Source of the DNA: Mesaphorura yosii
Lineage: Eukaryota > Arthropoda > Collembola > Poduromorpha > Tullbergiidae
DNA: 64,000 bases
NCBI GenBank assembly: GCA_009869945.1
Contig: WIXG01000218.1
Coordinates: 62,001 to 126,000 of the forward strand
Direction: 5' to 3'
Shown here piece by piece: positions 1 to 12,300 of the stretch; the stretch's first letter is position 1, and each line of letters opens with the position of its first letter. Below the pieces are notes generated by a model. It had not been told where the DNA came from. It did not search any database and saw nothing but the letters and a program-made list of their open reading frames with translations. Position numbers and translations under genes: made by a program.

Positions 1-2768
1 ATTATTATCGCTCCGTTTTATTCATGAAGCGCCCGCTTTACGAGCCACATCAGAATCTTGGCTCCGTTTCTTAATATCAAAGATCAAGGTAGCATGGCAG
101 GAGCAGGCAATTGCGTCCTCAGATGAGTTCCGTGGTTCCATTATTCCGAAATACCTTTTCTTATTAAAAGACAAAAGATCGTCTTTTCTTGTTCCCATTC
201 TTATGACAAAGGGTCTCGTAAGTCGTAATGGCGAAATTGCATCGGGCGCTTGGCTTGGCTTCGCCGGTGCTCCATGCTAAGCTGTAATATCTCATTTATT
301 CAATTTCATTGCCTATACGTGCTTAGCACGGTGCACGTCGCACTTTACACTGGTACGGGTTTGTACCCGGACGTGAATTGGATGCTCAGATACTGGTCGG
401 TCGGAATGCCCAAGAGATGAAAGCCTGCGAGCGAGCGATTATAAATAATGGCCGGTGAGATTCGATTCCTGTGCTTGCTCCATCTGCATCCTTCTCCGGT
501 CAGCTTAAAACCGACTGCCCGAACCCACTTATTAGCATTCATACCTTCGCACGTATTCCGCTCCGACTCCAGGCCGCACTTTAGATTCATCCCAAGTGGC
601 TCGACTGCTCACAGGAAGTGAAAAGAAAACCAAATGTGAATCAATTTGGAGCGGAGTATCTTTTACAAGCGCAGGCTGTAAAAATAAAATCTCACTTGAG
701 TGAGTGCATATTTTATTCTCGCAAATCCTTTCCGAGCAGGCCGCACTGCTTCTTCCATCACGCTTGGGTAGGCGCCGAGGTTCAGTTAAAAAGGAATTGC
801 ATATGCCGTGATCATTGAATACTTGAGCAGCATTTCGTATCCAATCAATGCCGAGCTCGCTTACGTGTGGGTGCAAAGAGCATCAATTTAATGGCGAGGC
901 AGAGTCCCGGCTGGCCGTGGCCGTGCGCGGCTGTGGTGAATTAGTTTAAAAAGGTACGTCTTGTATTCATGTCAAGACTCTCGACTCGGTTGCTGATAAT
1001 GTCTTCATTTTCTTCTTGATTCCCAACGTAGCACACGGAACACGTAATTCGAAGCCTGCTCGCATTATTATTGCACTGTTTTTCTCATCAAACGAGAGAA
1101 AATGGTCTCTAACGAATTGCCGAGTCGAGTTGAGCGAAGCAGAGAAGCAACCGGATGGAATCTTGGTGAGGTGTGAATGTGAATTGCATTCTAAAACGCT
1201 GCCATCCTATAACAAAGTTTATCATCCGAATGCAAATTGTCGTACTTTTCACTGTTCGTGTACTTGTGCCCAAGTGTTTGCTTGCATCAGCATACCGAAT
1301 CACCAAAGCAGGATCAGAAGCAGGAGGAAGGGTTCAGGAACGAGTCGCAATGCACCTTATAATATATTTTTATAACATCATCATCTACACACAAAATGCA
1401 ATAAAGAATGTGCGGAAAGACATTTTCTTTTCTCAGCCTTTCATTAATCTTGCATTCGTCCGCGTTTCGTGGGCTTAACGATTGAGGCGTGCCACATAGC
1501 GTAGCCGTGGCCATGCTAAGCAAGCAGGGCTGTGAATGGTTTAATAATTAAGGCAAAGGTGATAGCAAATTGAACTAGCACGATTTGAAAGCCAAAATGT
1601 AGACAGACAGTTATTTCGACGGTGAGAAGATGATCCAGACAGATCTAGCTCCCCAATTTCTAGCGTATCGCACCGTGCATTACTGCTTGGATTTATGTAA
1701 ATAAATGAGACCACCGCAGCAGTAAATAACGTACCTCAAGTTCCCCACTTGCATTTGTCGTGTGTCAGTCCGTCTAGTCCGCGATAACATGTGTTTATAT
1801 TTTGTGAGCATTTGAAGTGGTGCAGTGGAAATATTCAACATTCAACATTTTTGTTTTGTTTCAATTAACCATTTTTCATATTTCATGTCTCACTACACCA
1901 GCGCCAACGTTTCGTATTCGGTTACATCTTAATATTACGGCTAAGATGTTGGTGGTTCAATTAAGAACCGCACTGCCTAAGCTCCGAAGGATGAGAGCAG
2001 ACGACCAAGTCAATTCCCATGCACTGGCCCGGTGCATCTGTTCTTGATTCTTCAATTCACTTTTACACACATTACATGTAGCGATTAAAGTAAAGACTTG
2101 ACTCACTGGCAGAAAAGCATAAGCAGATGTATCAATTTCAGAATATCAAACTGATATATCTTCATTTCACGTCAAGTCTTAATTCTAAATACTCATACAT
2201 ATGTTATTACGGATTTCGAACACCAGAAGCTGAAATCTGAAACTTTCGTATTGGATGAGTTGACAGTTACGGCCATGAGTGCGAGCAACGATCTACCTTC
2301 TGGGTTCGAATGAACTGATATTCAGTTCTCGTCAGAAGCAGATAATTAAGAAAAAGGAACGACGAGCAGTAGGAAAGAGTTGAGATTTTCCACTTTGAAC
2401 CCCAAACTGATAAGAATCGGAAATTGTGATTGGAATGTTGGTTGAAGTGAAAGTAACCAGATGAAGACGACGTTTCCTGCCTGCTTTAATAAAGTTTTAG
2501 CTGTTACTTGAATCTCAGTAGCAGTCACAGTCACACCTTAATGAGGTGGCTTATCTTCGCCCAACAATCTCAAATAAAACAGAAACAGAAATCAAGTCAG
2601 GATGAAGCGCTTCTTGCAGGAAGGGAAAAGAGATGAGAAAAAGGGTTTGGGTGATTCATGATCTTTCTCTCCGGTGCTGTACTAGTACGACAGGCATGGC
2701 CACGGCCACATAATGGGAATTGAAGATGCGACGAGTTTTAATTGAAAATAGAATAGAATAGCTTCCAT
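1..2768. other. Non-coding stretch, no supported gene
   Basis: No reading frame here looks protein-like, and I see no tRNA, rRNA or snRNA signature. The open frames are short (up to about 119 codons), of mixed composition, and lack credible splice-site or start context. The stretch is either upstream of zfh1 or part of a 5' intron of its long form; the sequence does not decide which. Confidence 0.6.
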
Positions 2769-3098
2769 GTGATAATACACACTACAAAAATGCACACTCT
2801 AGAATACATACCCAAAAATGCACAATCCAGAATGCATAAAAATACTCCTCGAGGTTCGAGTAAACAAAAACTGCAGGAGCAGTTGACGGTCGTACTGTAT
2901 GTAGTGTGAGTAAAAATTCGATCATTGTGCCCAATATTCGATAAAAGGAATAGCTCGTCCGTGCTGGTCACAAAATGCTCGGTGGAAGTTTTAAATTTCC
3001 GAGTGAGGTTGGGTTTGCAGGAGCAGCTAGTTTGACTTTACGCATGTGGTCATAGCTCTCGACGAATTCCATTCTGCAAACTGTGCACATCGTCGGAA

Positions 3099-3120
3099 AA
3101 TTGCACTGTACAGTGCAATT
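3099..3120. repeat. Perfect 22-bp palindrome
   Basis: Eleven bases (AATTGCACTGT) are followed immediately by their exact reverse complement, with no spacer. It lies in the interior of the foldback element, close to its midpoint. Confidence 0.85.
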
Positions 3121-3251
3121 GCAATATTGTAAGTACACAAATTGACAACAGCAGAAAGCTTAACTGAGCAAAGGCACCACAGATGCAGTCAAAGATTACA
3201 ACAGAAACCCTCGTGGAGTATTTTTATGCCTTCTGGATTGTTCATTTTTGT

Positions 3252-3358
3252 GTGTGCATGTTTGGGTATGTATTCTGGAGTGTGCATTTTTGGGTGTGCA
3301 TTTTTGGGTGTGCATTTTTGGGTGTGCATTCTTGAAATTTACATTTTGTAGTGTGCAT
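3252..3358 (+). repeat. Tandem repeat of a 14-bp unit (GTGTGCATTTTTGG)
   Basis: Three nearly perfect tandem copies of GTGTGCATTTTTGG stand at about 3290-3331. Degenerate copies lie on both sides (GTGTGCATGTTTGG upstream, GTGTGCATTC and GTGTGCATTATC downstream). The array lies inside the right arm of the foldback element, and its expansion explains why that arm is longer than the left. Confidence 0.75.
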
Positions 3359-3364
3359 TATCAC

Positions 3365-6300
3365 CTGACACGATAGAATGTTGTCTGACAAGCGCCTCTT
3401 CGCTCTGCGCGGTTCCGCAGATAGCCTATGTCATCTGTTCCTGGAACAAAGTTCCATCACGACGCTGGATGCTGGAATCGAATCCTGGATTCTTAGTCTT
3501 CGTTCGTACTGCAAGTGCAGCGTCTGGAAGCGAACAAAGTGCGAGAGGAGGGAACGAGAGGGTGCGAGTACAGCTTTTTCGCGGTTCTGAGTAAAATCTC
3601 AATTTATTCTGTGCCGTTGTTGCCTAAACCCAAGCCGATGTCTCTGAAATGCATCTAGTGTGAGCTCGCGTATGGTATCTCGACTTCAACGCGTATGTGG
3701 AAAAATCCAATCTGAACCCTCGTATCGCATCGTGAGCAAAAACAGCACGGCAACTCGTGGAAATGTCGGAGGTCCATAAATATGTCGAAATCTTGATTAA
3801 ATAAACAAGGACAAAATTACTGCCCGATGAAATGGGCCGTGTAAAACCTCATTCTCATCTTTATTCCCAACAGCAGCGGAAAACTCTCATGCCTGTGCTG
3901 CGCTACGTAAGTGCTGATTCAGTGCACTTCGTAATTTCCTTGTATTCTGTATTTTCAATTTACACGTGAACGATTTTCATTTCGTATTTCTGCCCTCCCT
4001 GCACTGCACTGCAATTGTCTACGTTCAATTACGGAATTGTAAAAAGCACAACTTAGGAGTTTTCGTTTCAAAATTTCATTTTTTATCAAATAATTGAACT
4101 CATCTCGACATCCGTTGACGGAGTCGAAAAGTTATAGCTACTAAAATCCGGAAACTTCACCAAAATTACTACTGCTGGTTGAACAAGTGAAGCAGTTGAG
4201 GAGGGACAATGACAGAATTTTTTTAAACTGCGCACTTAATTAAATGTTTACGATTTCCAACGTTCATGATTGCAGACGATTGCAATTATTACGCTTCATG
4301 CACATTTAATCATTACACTGAAGTCAGAGCAACTCGTGTGCTTAACGCATACAGGAAGATTGTACTCTAAATTGTTTGACATAACCATAACGTAATGGCT
4401 CCATTGTTGTTGTTGCACTGCGCACTTGTCGGACTTCACTCAACCATACAACATGCATGTGCTAACGCCAAGTCATTGATCGTTCGCGAGTAGGCAGCAA
4501 GCAGCATGAGAATGCCATGGTCGGACGAGACGAGAAAATGAGAGTACATGGTCAATGAATTTCCTGCTGTCCAGGGGGTTTCAAATAATTGATATTAGGT
4601 TTCTCTTCTGTGGCCGTGGCTGCACGGAAACCTTTTAGGCCGTACAATGCGGTCTCATCCTTTTGCTCTCATCCGCACATTAAGGGGTCCCACTTGCGAG
4701 CCGAGGCGACGCGGCACACGATCAGACCGACCGACCGACTTGTGGCAAAATAATCACAAAATGGCACAAGAGAAAAATACACGACGACCGATGACCAATT
4801 TTCTTCTCATTTCCACCCAAAACTTTCTCCGTCCCGAAACTTTGCCGTTTGTCCCGCTGTAATTTGCGGCCGCTTGTCTCAATTGTGTTTCCTGTTTGTG
4901 TGCGCGCGGCTATTATATAACAATATTATTCCAACAACTTTTCCCTTCGCACGGATCGCGTCGTGCTTGCTGTAGCAATAAATACTGCCAGTTCAGAGTC
5001 GCACAGTTGACCAAGTGGTTATTCCTCATTGATTATTATGGCTGCTCTTCTTGCGGCGACGGCGACGAGACGCGTGGACGAAAGTTTGGCAATTAGATTT
5101 AGTGTTTGAGGTATTGGATGAAGTTATCATCGTGTGACGATTATTATGGCCTGGCCACACCAGTCGCAGTCTTGAAGAAAACTTACGCACAGTCTGCCAA
5201 TGCTGTTACCAGGCAATAAGTTTCGTTTCGTGGCCTCGACGCAATGATAAAGCGTTTAGTGTCTAGTAAATCTATTTTATGTTCTGGCAGCCCAAACATT
5301 GACTCGCATTAGCATCTTGGAAGGCACTGGGACGGGGACGCTTAGCCTTTATTTATTTATTCCGTGAATTTGACGAGATGAATTGAGAAGGCGTGATTGT
5401 GAAAGTCAAGAAGATGCAAATGAGAAGAGAAATCTTCATCCTGGCTCTGCGTCTCGTATCTTTACTCTGGCGCTCCGTGCTCCATAATCGCATTCGAAAG
5501 AAGAAGATGAATTGCTAAAGATTGTAATTTGTATTATTCAATGACTATCTCCTGTGCCTGTTTCGCTTTGAATAAACTTAAACTTTGTACCTACTAATAG
5601 CACAGCAAAATGCGCACGGCAGGGCAGGCAGGAAAGAGAGAAAGTCGAAACCATAAAAAGATTTCTGTGTAGTGGGAAATGGATAAGGTTAACCTTTACA
5701 TTCGGAGTTAAAGTTTGAAGTTTTTCGACTCATCTTCCTCTTGTGCACGCTTTTGGGCATGTTACGGGGTTTCACGTTTAATTTATTGCCATGTGTCGGT
5801 TCTTTTGCAGAATTCAAATCTGCTGCAGGAAAGAGACAGAAAAGTAGAAAACAAATTATACTTTCTGCGCTCCCTGAGTCGAGCGCAGTTTTTGTGCTGT
5901 TTTGTACATGATCTTATTGTCTATTTCGTCCACATCAAATGCTGCTGCCTCTACTGCTGTCGGAGAAAGTTTAGGCAGGCAAAAAATCAGACAGACAGTG
6001 CCAACGGAAGTGCCGTAGTAATATAGCAATGCGAAGCAAAAAACGGAAGAAAGTATTCGGGAGTCGAGTCAAGGCTCTGGCCATGTCGTGTCCGTGTCCG
6101 CGTTAAGGAATGAGACTGATTTGTCTCATCTTGCGATGGCAAACCTGTTTAGTTCCACTGAATGATTTAACACAACAATACATGGCATGATGCGTGTGTA
6201 TTATGATTCATTACTGCAGCCTTGTTGTAAGTGTTACAGCCATTCGATTCTTGCATATGAAGCTGCGAAATCAGTTTGCTATTTCCATGACAAGGTGGCC

Positions 6301-9300
6301 TTAATTTCATTAGTTTGAACAAATTGTCTTAAGAGAATAATTATTGTTGTCAGAGAATTGTTTCCAGACAAATGTTCCTTGACAAATGGTTCCATGTGAA
6401 TTGTTTCTAGATCCTATTTCTATTTATTAGTAGAGTTTTAGATAAAATTTTGCTTCACCTTACAAATGCAATCCTTGCAGCTCCTGATGATTCCGTCGCA
6501 GTGCAATAACTTTAGGAATTTGATTTTGTATTTTTTGGCTCCTGGAAGACGAAAAGCCGTAATTGTTGAGCATTCAAAATAATATGACTTTTCTTTGTAT
6601 ACTTTGTTACTATTGTGGTTTTTGTTCAGCGACGCAGTTCTTGTGGCATAAAGCCCGCTGTAATGTCATTTATAGCACGGCGATGTACCAGTTTTAATGT
6701 TCTTGTAGAAGTTTGGTGCGTGTTCGAGGTTTAATACGGTGCACGAGGCAATTCTAGTTACTACCACGCTTTTCGCTATCCCAGAGTGAATCGCGCCGTG
6801 CCATCAAAATAAAAGAGAGCCACTTTACAAGAATTCAGTTTGTATTGTATTAGAATTTTATTATTATTATTATTACGACCATACAGCTCATTTTATTGCA
6901 CTGCGAGCACAAGTACACGAATATTATTATATACCTTTGCCAAAAATTTGAGACGAGCCCACTTTACTTACAATTTATACAATTCCTTGTCCTCTGCGAG
7001 ATTTCGCACATTAGTCGCATCGCCGAACAGTTTGCAGGTTAAATTAGTATCAGTTCGCTTAATGCAAGTCTGGTAATTTATCATTTACAATCTTGACTGA
7101 CACATGACTCTGGCTCGAGACTTGTCTCCACAGTGCACCGTAGAATGTAGCGTGTATTGATAAAAAGCTCTCATAATTCATAAAGTTCATTACGTGCACA
7201 TTCACATTTAGCAATGCCATGCAAAGAGTTCATTTGATATCAGTGCAGATGAAGTTTTGAAACAATTGTTGTCTCAAAGTTTCCGCGAAGCGTGTGAAGA
7301 GAATTATCACCATCAGTGGTAATAAGTTTGATGCTCACAACGAAAATGAGACAAGAACGAATACGAAGTTTAAAGTTTTCGTATTACACATGAGTGTGGG
7401 ACGAAGTGCCAACTTCCCGGCCATGAATCTATGTATAAATATCATAATAATTTACACCACGGCAATGAGGTAATATAAACTTGACTTGGTTCCTTCAGCA
7501 CTCTGAAATGAAATGAATGAAAAGTTACTTTCTCCAATTTCTATTACTTCTAATTCCTCTCTTGAGAATTCCACAAACCTTGTAAAGTTTTTCATAATTT
7601 GATCTCGGCTGATGTGTCGACGGCTCGTTCAAGTAACTCCGTCACTGTGATTGTGCTTTCACGGTACAATTTAAAGTGAGGCTTGTAATCGCAATAATCT
7701 GTAATTCAGGTCAGAGCCGTATGAAAGAAATAGTTAAGATCATGAAACGCTGGCAAAAGTTGAATTTGATGCAGTGCCTTGCAATGAATAATGATATTGT
7801 CATTAGTGTTCGGTGTGAGTTTGATTTATCGGTTCGCAACAACGAAACTTTTCAGAACGAATCAAAGTCAAATCTCAAGAGAGAAAAGTGAACAAAGGAG
7901 TCGTACACGAGTCACAAAATGATTTTAAGATGATCACATAAACATAAATAAGCGTGAAGGTAAATACAAGGCAAAAGTAAACTCGGTCGCAGTGCTAGAT
8001 TTCCATGTTCAGAATTCAGCTTGTACAAAGTCTTTGCCTCCCTCAAGTGATAAATTTATTTATTGTCATCTTTATTTATTTTTTATGTTGCAATAAGTCA
8101 AATCGTGCGCCAATGCAGTGTCAACTTTGTTTTATTTTGCTGCGCAAGACACGGAGACAAAAGTTGGGGCAATAAAACTGTGTAGAAATATATCAGAATT
8201 CAGGGTTTTCGAATTTCCAATGAAACACAAGAATATGAAAGTTTAAGAAGACACATGGCAGTCAGGCTGACGCACTCGTCGGATCTGATACGCGCTAGAT
8301 TCTAGACGTCACGAAGTAAAATGAGAGCGAGAAGGCGAAGAATGAAAAATCTAAGCAATAAAATATCAGATTATCAAAGTGTTGTTTAAACGCCGAGTGC
8401 GGGGAAAGCACGCGTTTCTTTTCTTTTCCTGCACTCGTGCCTCCTGCTTCTCGTATCTCTGCTCAGGAAGATTTCGAACATAAAATTGTTCCGTGTCTTC
8501 TTCGCGTTGCCTTTGCATATGCATTCTACATTAGCGTTTCTACTTTCCTGCCGCTACACCGCTGCATCTGCTTGGTCACAGTCGTATATTTAGTCGAACA
8601 CCGAATTAGGAAACTCCTCGCAGCCTAACCTCTTGTATTGTGTATATTTTGCCAACTTTCTCGTAGGTCGTACTGGTACTCGTGCTGGCCGTATAAAAAA
8701 GAGGAAATACAATGAAAAACAAAATTGGGACTTGTATTGTGATTTTTTGTAAGTGTGACGCCAGGCTGGCGCGCCTTGCATAACCAACCAACTTTCTGTA
8801 TGTGCAGCCATGCTCTGAGAAAGGAATGATAATAATAATCCCCGGATATACTCAAATTCAGCTTCACAAGATCTGCTGTCTGACTGTGTTTTGTCGTCAT
8901 ATCATTTTCATTTCAAAAGTTGCGTCGCGTCGTCGCTCCTTTTCTTATTCCTCCGTACACTTTTCCATCGAAATTCCTCCAAACGTTTAACAAGCCAGAC
9001 TGGTCCGGGTTTTATTCCTTATTATGTTAACTTGGCACCAGAACTCGCGTCGCGCCCGTGCCTTTGCTTTTGCTGACTCCTGCAAAAAGTTGACCTTCTC
9101 CACCTGCACCGAATTTTTTCTCCTGTTAACTTGTTGTACCGTGCTGTGTCGACTTCTTTTTCGCGTGACTACTTAATTAATCAAGCGGATGTTTAGATAG
9201 CTGTTCAAGATCTCCGTATACAATTGAAATCATGAGACCTGTTTTTGGTTTGAATCCAATTGAGGATTTTTATTTTGGGGTTCGTCTCCGTGGACGTTTG

Positions 9301-12300
9301 ATTTATAACAAAATTCGCGGGGCAGTGGTAAAGCAAAACCTGAAGCTTAGCTTAGTTTAGCTAAAGCTCGGGTTCCGCCTGTGGTGAAGAGAGGTTGAAT
9401 TCGTATGTTGCGTTTTGCATGCCTGGTTTCACACCGGATTAACACAAGCAGGTACTACCTACAATCTCACAGCTCTCTTCCTGCAGCACAGCACGGCACG
9501 GCACTGAGTCACAGTCAGTCACGCGAGTATTTATTACACTGTTGAGAAATGAAGAGATGAAAAATGTTGTTGTTTTCGACGACTCGCTTGCGACTCCAAA
9601 TGAACGCGATGTGAATTATATAAAAGTCAAAATTCTTCCACTGCAGAGTGTGTAGCAGTGGTTGATAAATCTAGTGTGAATTTTAGATTGTGGTAAAAAG
9701 TAAATATTTAATGACAAGTATCATTAATTTCAAATATTTTTACCCTTTGCCTTGCATGGTATGAGAGCGAGGATGAGATTTTGGCTAGCGGGTTTAGGAA
9801 TGACAGATTTTGTGTTGTTTTAGTGGAAAATAAATCACTTGTAATAATAATAATATATTACACGATAGCTGCAAGCAGCGGGAGAACGAGCGTCAGCAGG
9901 ACAAGTGCAAGCACCATGTTTCAAAAGGTGGAACACGAACACGGTACATGAGCACGGGCATTGAGAATGAGGACACGTCGTCGGAGTTAAGAAATGGTTT
10001 ACAAGCTGATGGCTGATAGATAGATTGTGTTACATGCAGCAGCGTAGTAGTAAAAGAGATGACATTCCAGCAAGATTGTTTACTACTTGTTAGTGAGACT
10101 GAATAGATGAGCGAGTGATGTAAAGGAAAAGTTGGTCGATCGTTGTGATCAATGAAAAATGTGGAGAAGAGTCTGTGTGTCTTACGTATGCTCGCGAAAG
10201 TGTATGAATAGGTAGGTAAAGGATGTCATCGGTAATGGGCGCTTGTTGTCAGGAGGTAGCTATCTGAAAAATGATGGATAAAAAAGGCATGCGCATCAAT
10301 TAAGATTATGTCCCAGCAGGAAGACAATACCTGCCGACTCCCTGAAGCAGAAGAAAGTTTCGCTTACTTTTGCTCTTGCTGCTCGTGGCGTTTGCATCGA
10401 AAGTGGTTCGATGTCATAACAAGGTTGAGCAGCCGCCGTGGCCCGGCAGCGCCTTTGTTGTTCACGTCCACAGACAAAAAAGCACTCAGCCGTATTGCTT
10501 GGACTTGGCTTGGCCGTTGTTTGTGTGCGGGAATAGAAAAGGAGGATAATCTGTTACATAAATGCAATAGAGGGGAAAATATACATTATTACGGACTTTG
10601 GTCCGGCGGCCGCAGCAGCACCAAGCAATAGATTGCTTTCCATTATGTTAATAAATCTCCATAGTCTATTTAAGGGAAGATTTACGCCATAATGGTTCAT
10701 AGGTAGCTATTGTAGCCGAAAATTAAATGCACTTTCATTCTTCCGGACTCTTCTCTCTCCGTGGCCGTGCCATCACCATCTATTGAATATGTGCTGCTTC
10801 TGCTCTCTCCGCCAATGCACGCCTGTTGTATTTTGTGTGCGTGTCTCGTCAAATGAACCGAAATGGCAATGGACAAAGCCTCGCTGGACTTTCACTTGAC
10901 TCTTTTCTTTCGCGACCTGACATGATATGCATTAATGTCTTTTATTGGCCGTGGCCAGCCAACATCATCTTTCAAAATATTTATTTACGACACGGGTGCG
11001 GACACGCCTGCTCTTAACTCTGGCCAAACTCTGTCTGGCTTTGGCTTGTCTCCTCCGAAAATTGTAAAATAATATTACCTAACCAGTATTTGGCTTTAGA
11101 GATTAGTTTCTGTCACATATCCCAATACAATAACATTATAAATCTGGGTACTCGCGCATTACCGACTAAAATATTGTTATGCTCCCAATAAAACTACACG
11201 CGGAGAGTTCCGCAAAGGGGAAAACGTGCAAAACATTAAAGAAAAGAAATGCCTTCGTACATTTGCATGCCTCATTGAAATTTAGGTTGTAAATATGCGC
11301 CAGTACCACTTTGTAATATATTCAAATATTATTATTCATAACAGGCCGCATTACCGAGCCCGAGAGGAACTTATTCTCGAGTAGAGAGAAATTGTTGTTG
11401 TGGTTCGCTGATTATGTTCTGACCCTAAAATAAAAAAGTAAATCTAAATTCAAGCCTTGGCTTGCACACGGAGTCTGCTTGTTAGACAGGACGACATAAC
11501 AAATGAATCAATTACTCCAAGTAGGAGGTGTTTCTTGGAATCTTGTCAAAAAGGACCACTCTTTTATTCTCGCATCTCCACACCTTGCTCAAGCAGTCAG
11601 CACATGTTTTCCATTAGTATTTGCACTACCTTTTTACATTTCTGCCCGTGTGCGCAGCGACGTGCGAACGGAAACCTCGGCTGTCACTCGTATAAATTCA
11701 GACTCACGTCTTGTTATATGCAAATGTATTTACCACTCTCGGTCTGAATGCAGGACGAGGACGCAGTATGGCTGTGTTGATGAAATTATTCGATTTTATT
11801 AACATAACAACGTACTAAAAACTGTGGCCAAGAAAAAATATTCTGCAAAATATTTTAAAGATTTTACACCATTCGAGTAAGTGTTATGCATGTTGTCACA
11901 CCGTGCACGGCGTGCGTGTGCAATGAGAAGGGTGTAATTGGCATAATTCGTGCATTCAGAGCCTGTAATGAGACATGAAGCGATAAAATGTGACATTTCC
12001 TTGTTTCTGAACCAGCAATGATTGAATTAACAGCTCCTGAGTGCAAAGGAGCAAAATGCCAAGAAATCATTCGCTATTTGCCATTCGTGTTTTGCAAACT
12101 CTACAAACGTGCTAGATAATTTTTGCAAGGCGAGGCATTACGTGCCAGCATTCCTTGCCGTGGGATTTTTGCACGTCAGACACGGCAATTTGTAAGTGGA
12201 GACGAATGCGACCAGGCGATTTAAAAGATTAAACGACTCGAGTCGAAAGATCCTCGGAACGAATTCATTAATTGTATTTCATAATTTATTTTTACGGCCG

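Larger units (their letters stand above)
2769..3364. mobile_element. Foldback/MITE-like element with long inverted arms
   Basis: The left arm (about 2769-2855), reverse-complemented, matches the right arm (about 3206-3364) along its length. Shared landmarks in order are AACC(C)TCG-GGAGTATTTTTATGC, TTCTGGATTGT, GGGTATGTATTCT-GAGTGTGCATTTTTG, GTAGTGTG and a terminal ATTATCAC (GTGATAAT at the left end). The right arm is longer (159 versus 87 bp) because a 14-bp unit inside it has expanded. The 350-bp interior has no coding frame, so this would be a non-autonomous element. I see no target-site duplication at the outer ends (flanks GCTTCCAT and CTGACACG), so either the insertion is old or the ends are not exactly placed. 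It could also be a local inverted duplication. Confidence 0.65.

Noticed and set aside
2281-2320. GGGTTCGAAT resembling a tRNA B box
   Set aside because: No matching A box or cloverleaf could be drawn around it.
10308-10631. 107-codon plus-strand frame with several Cys and Trp residues
   Set aside because: No zinc-binding spacing or family resemblance; likely chance.
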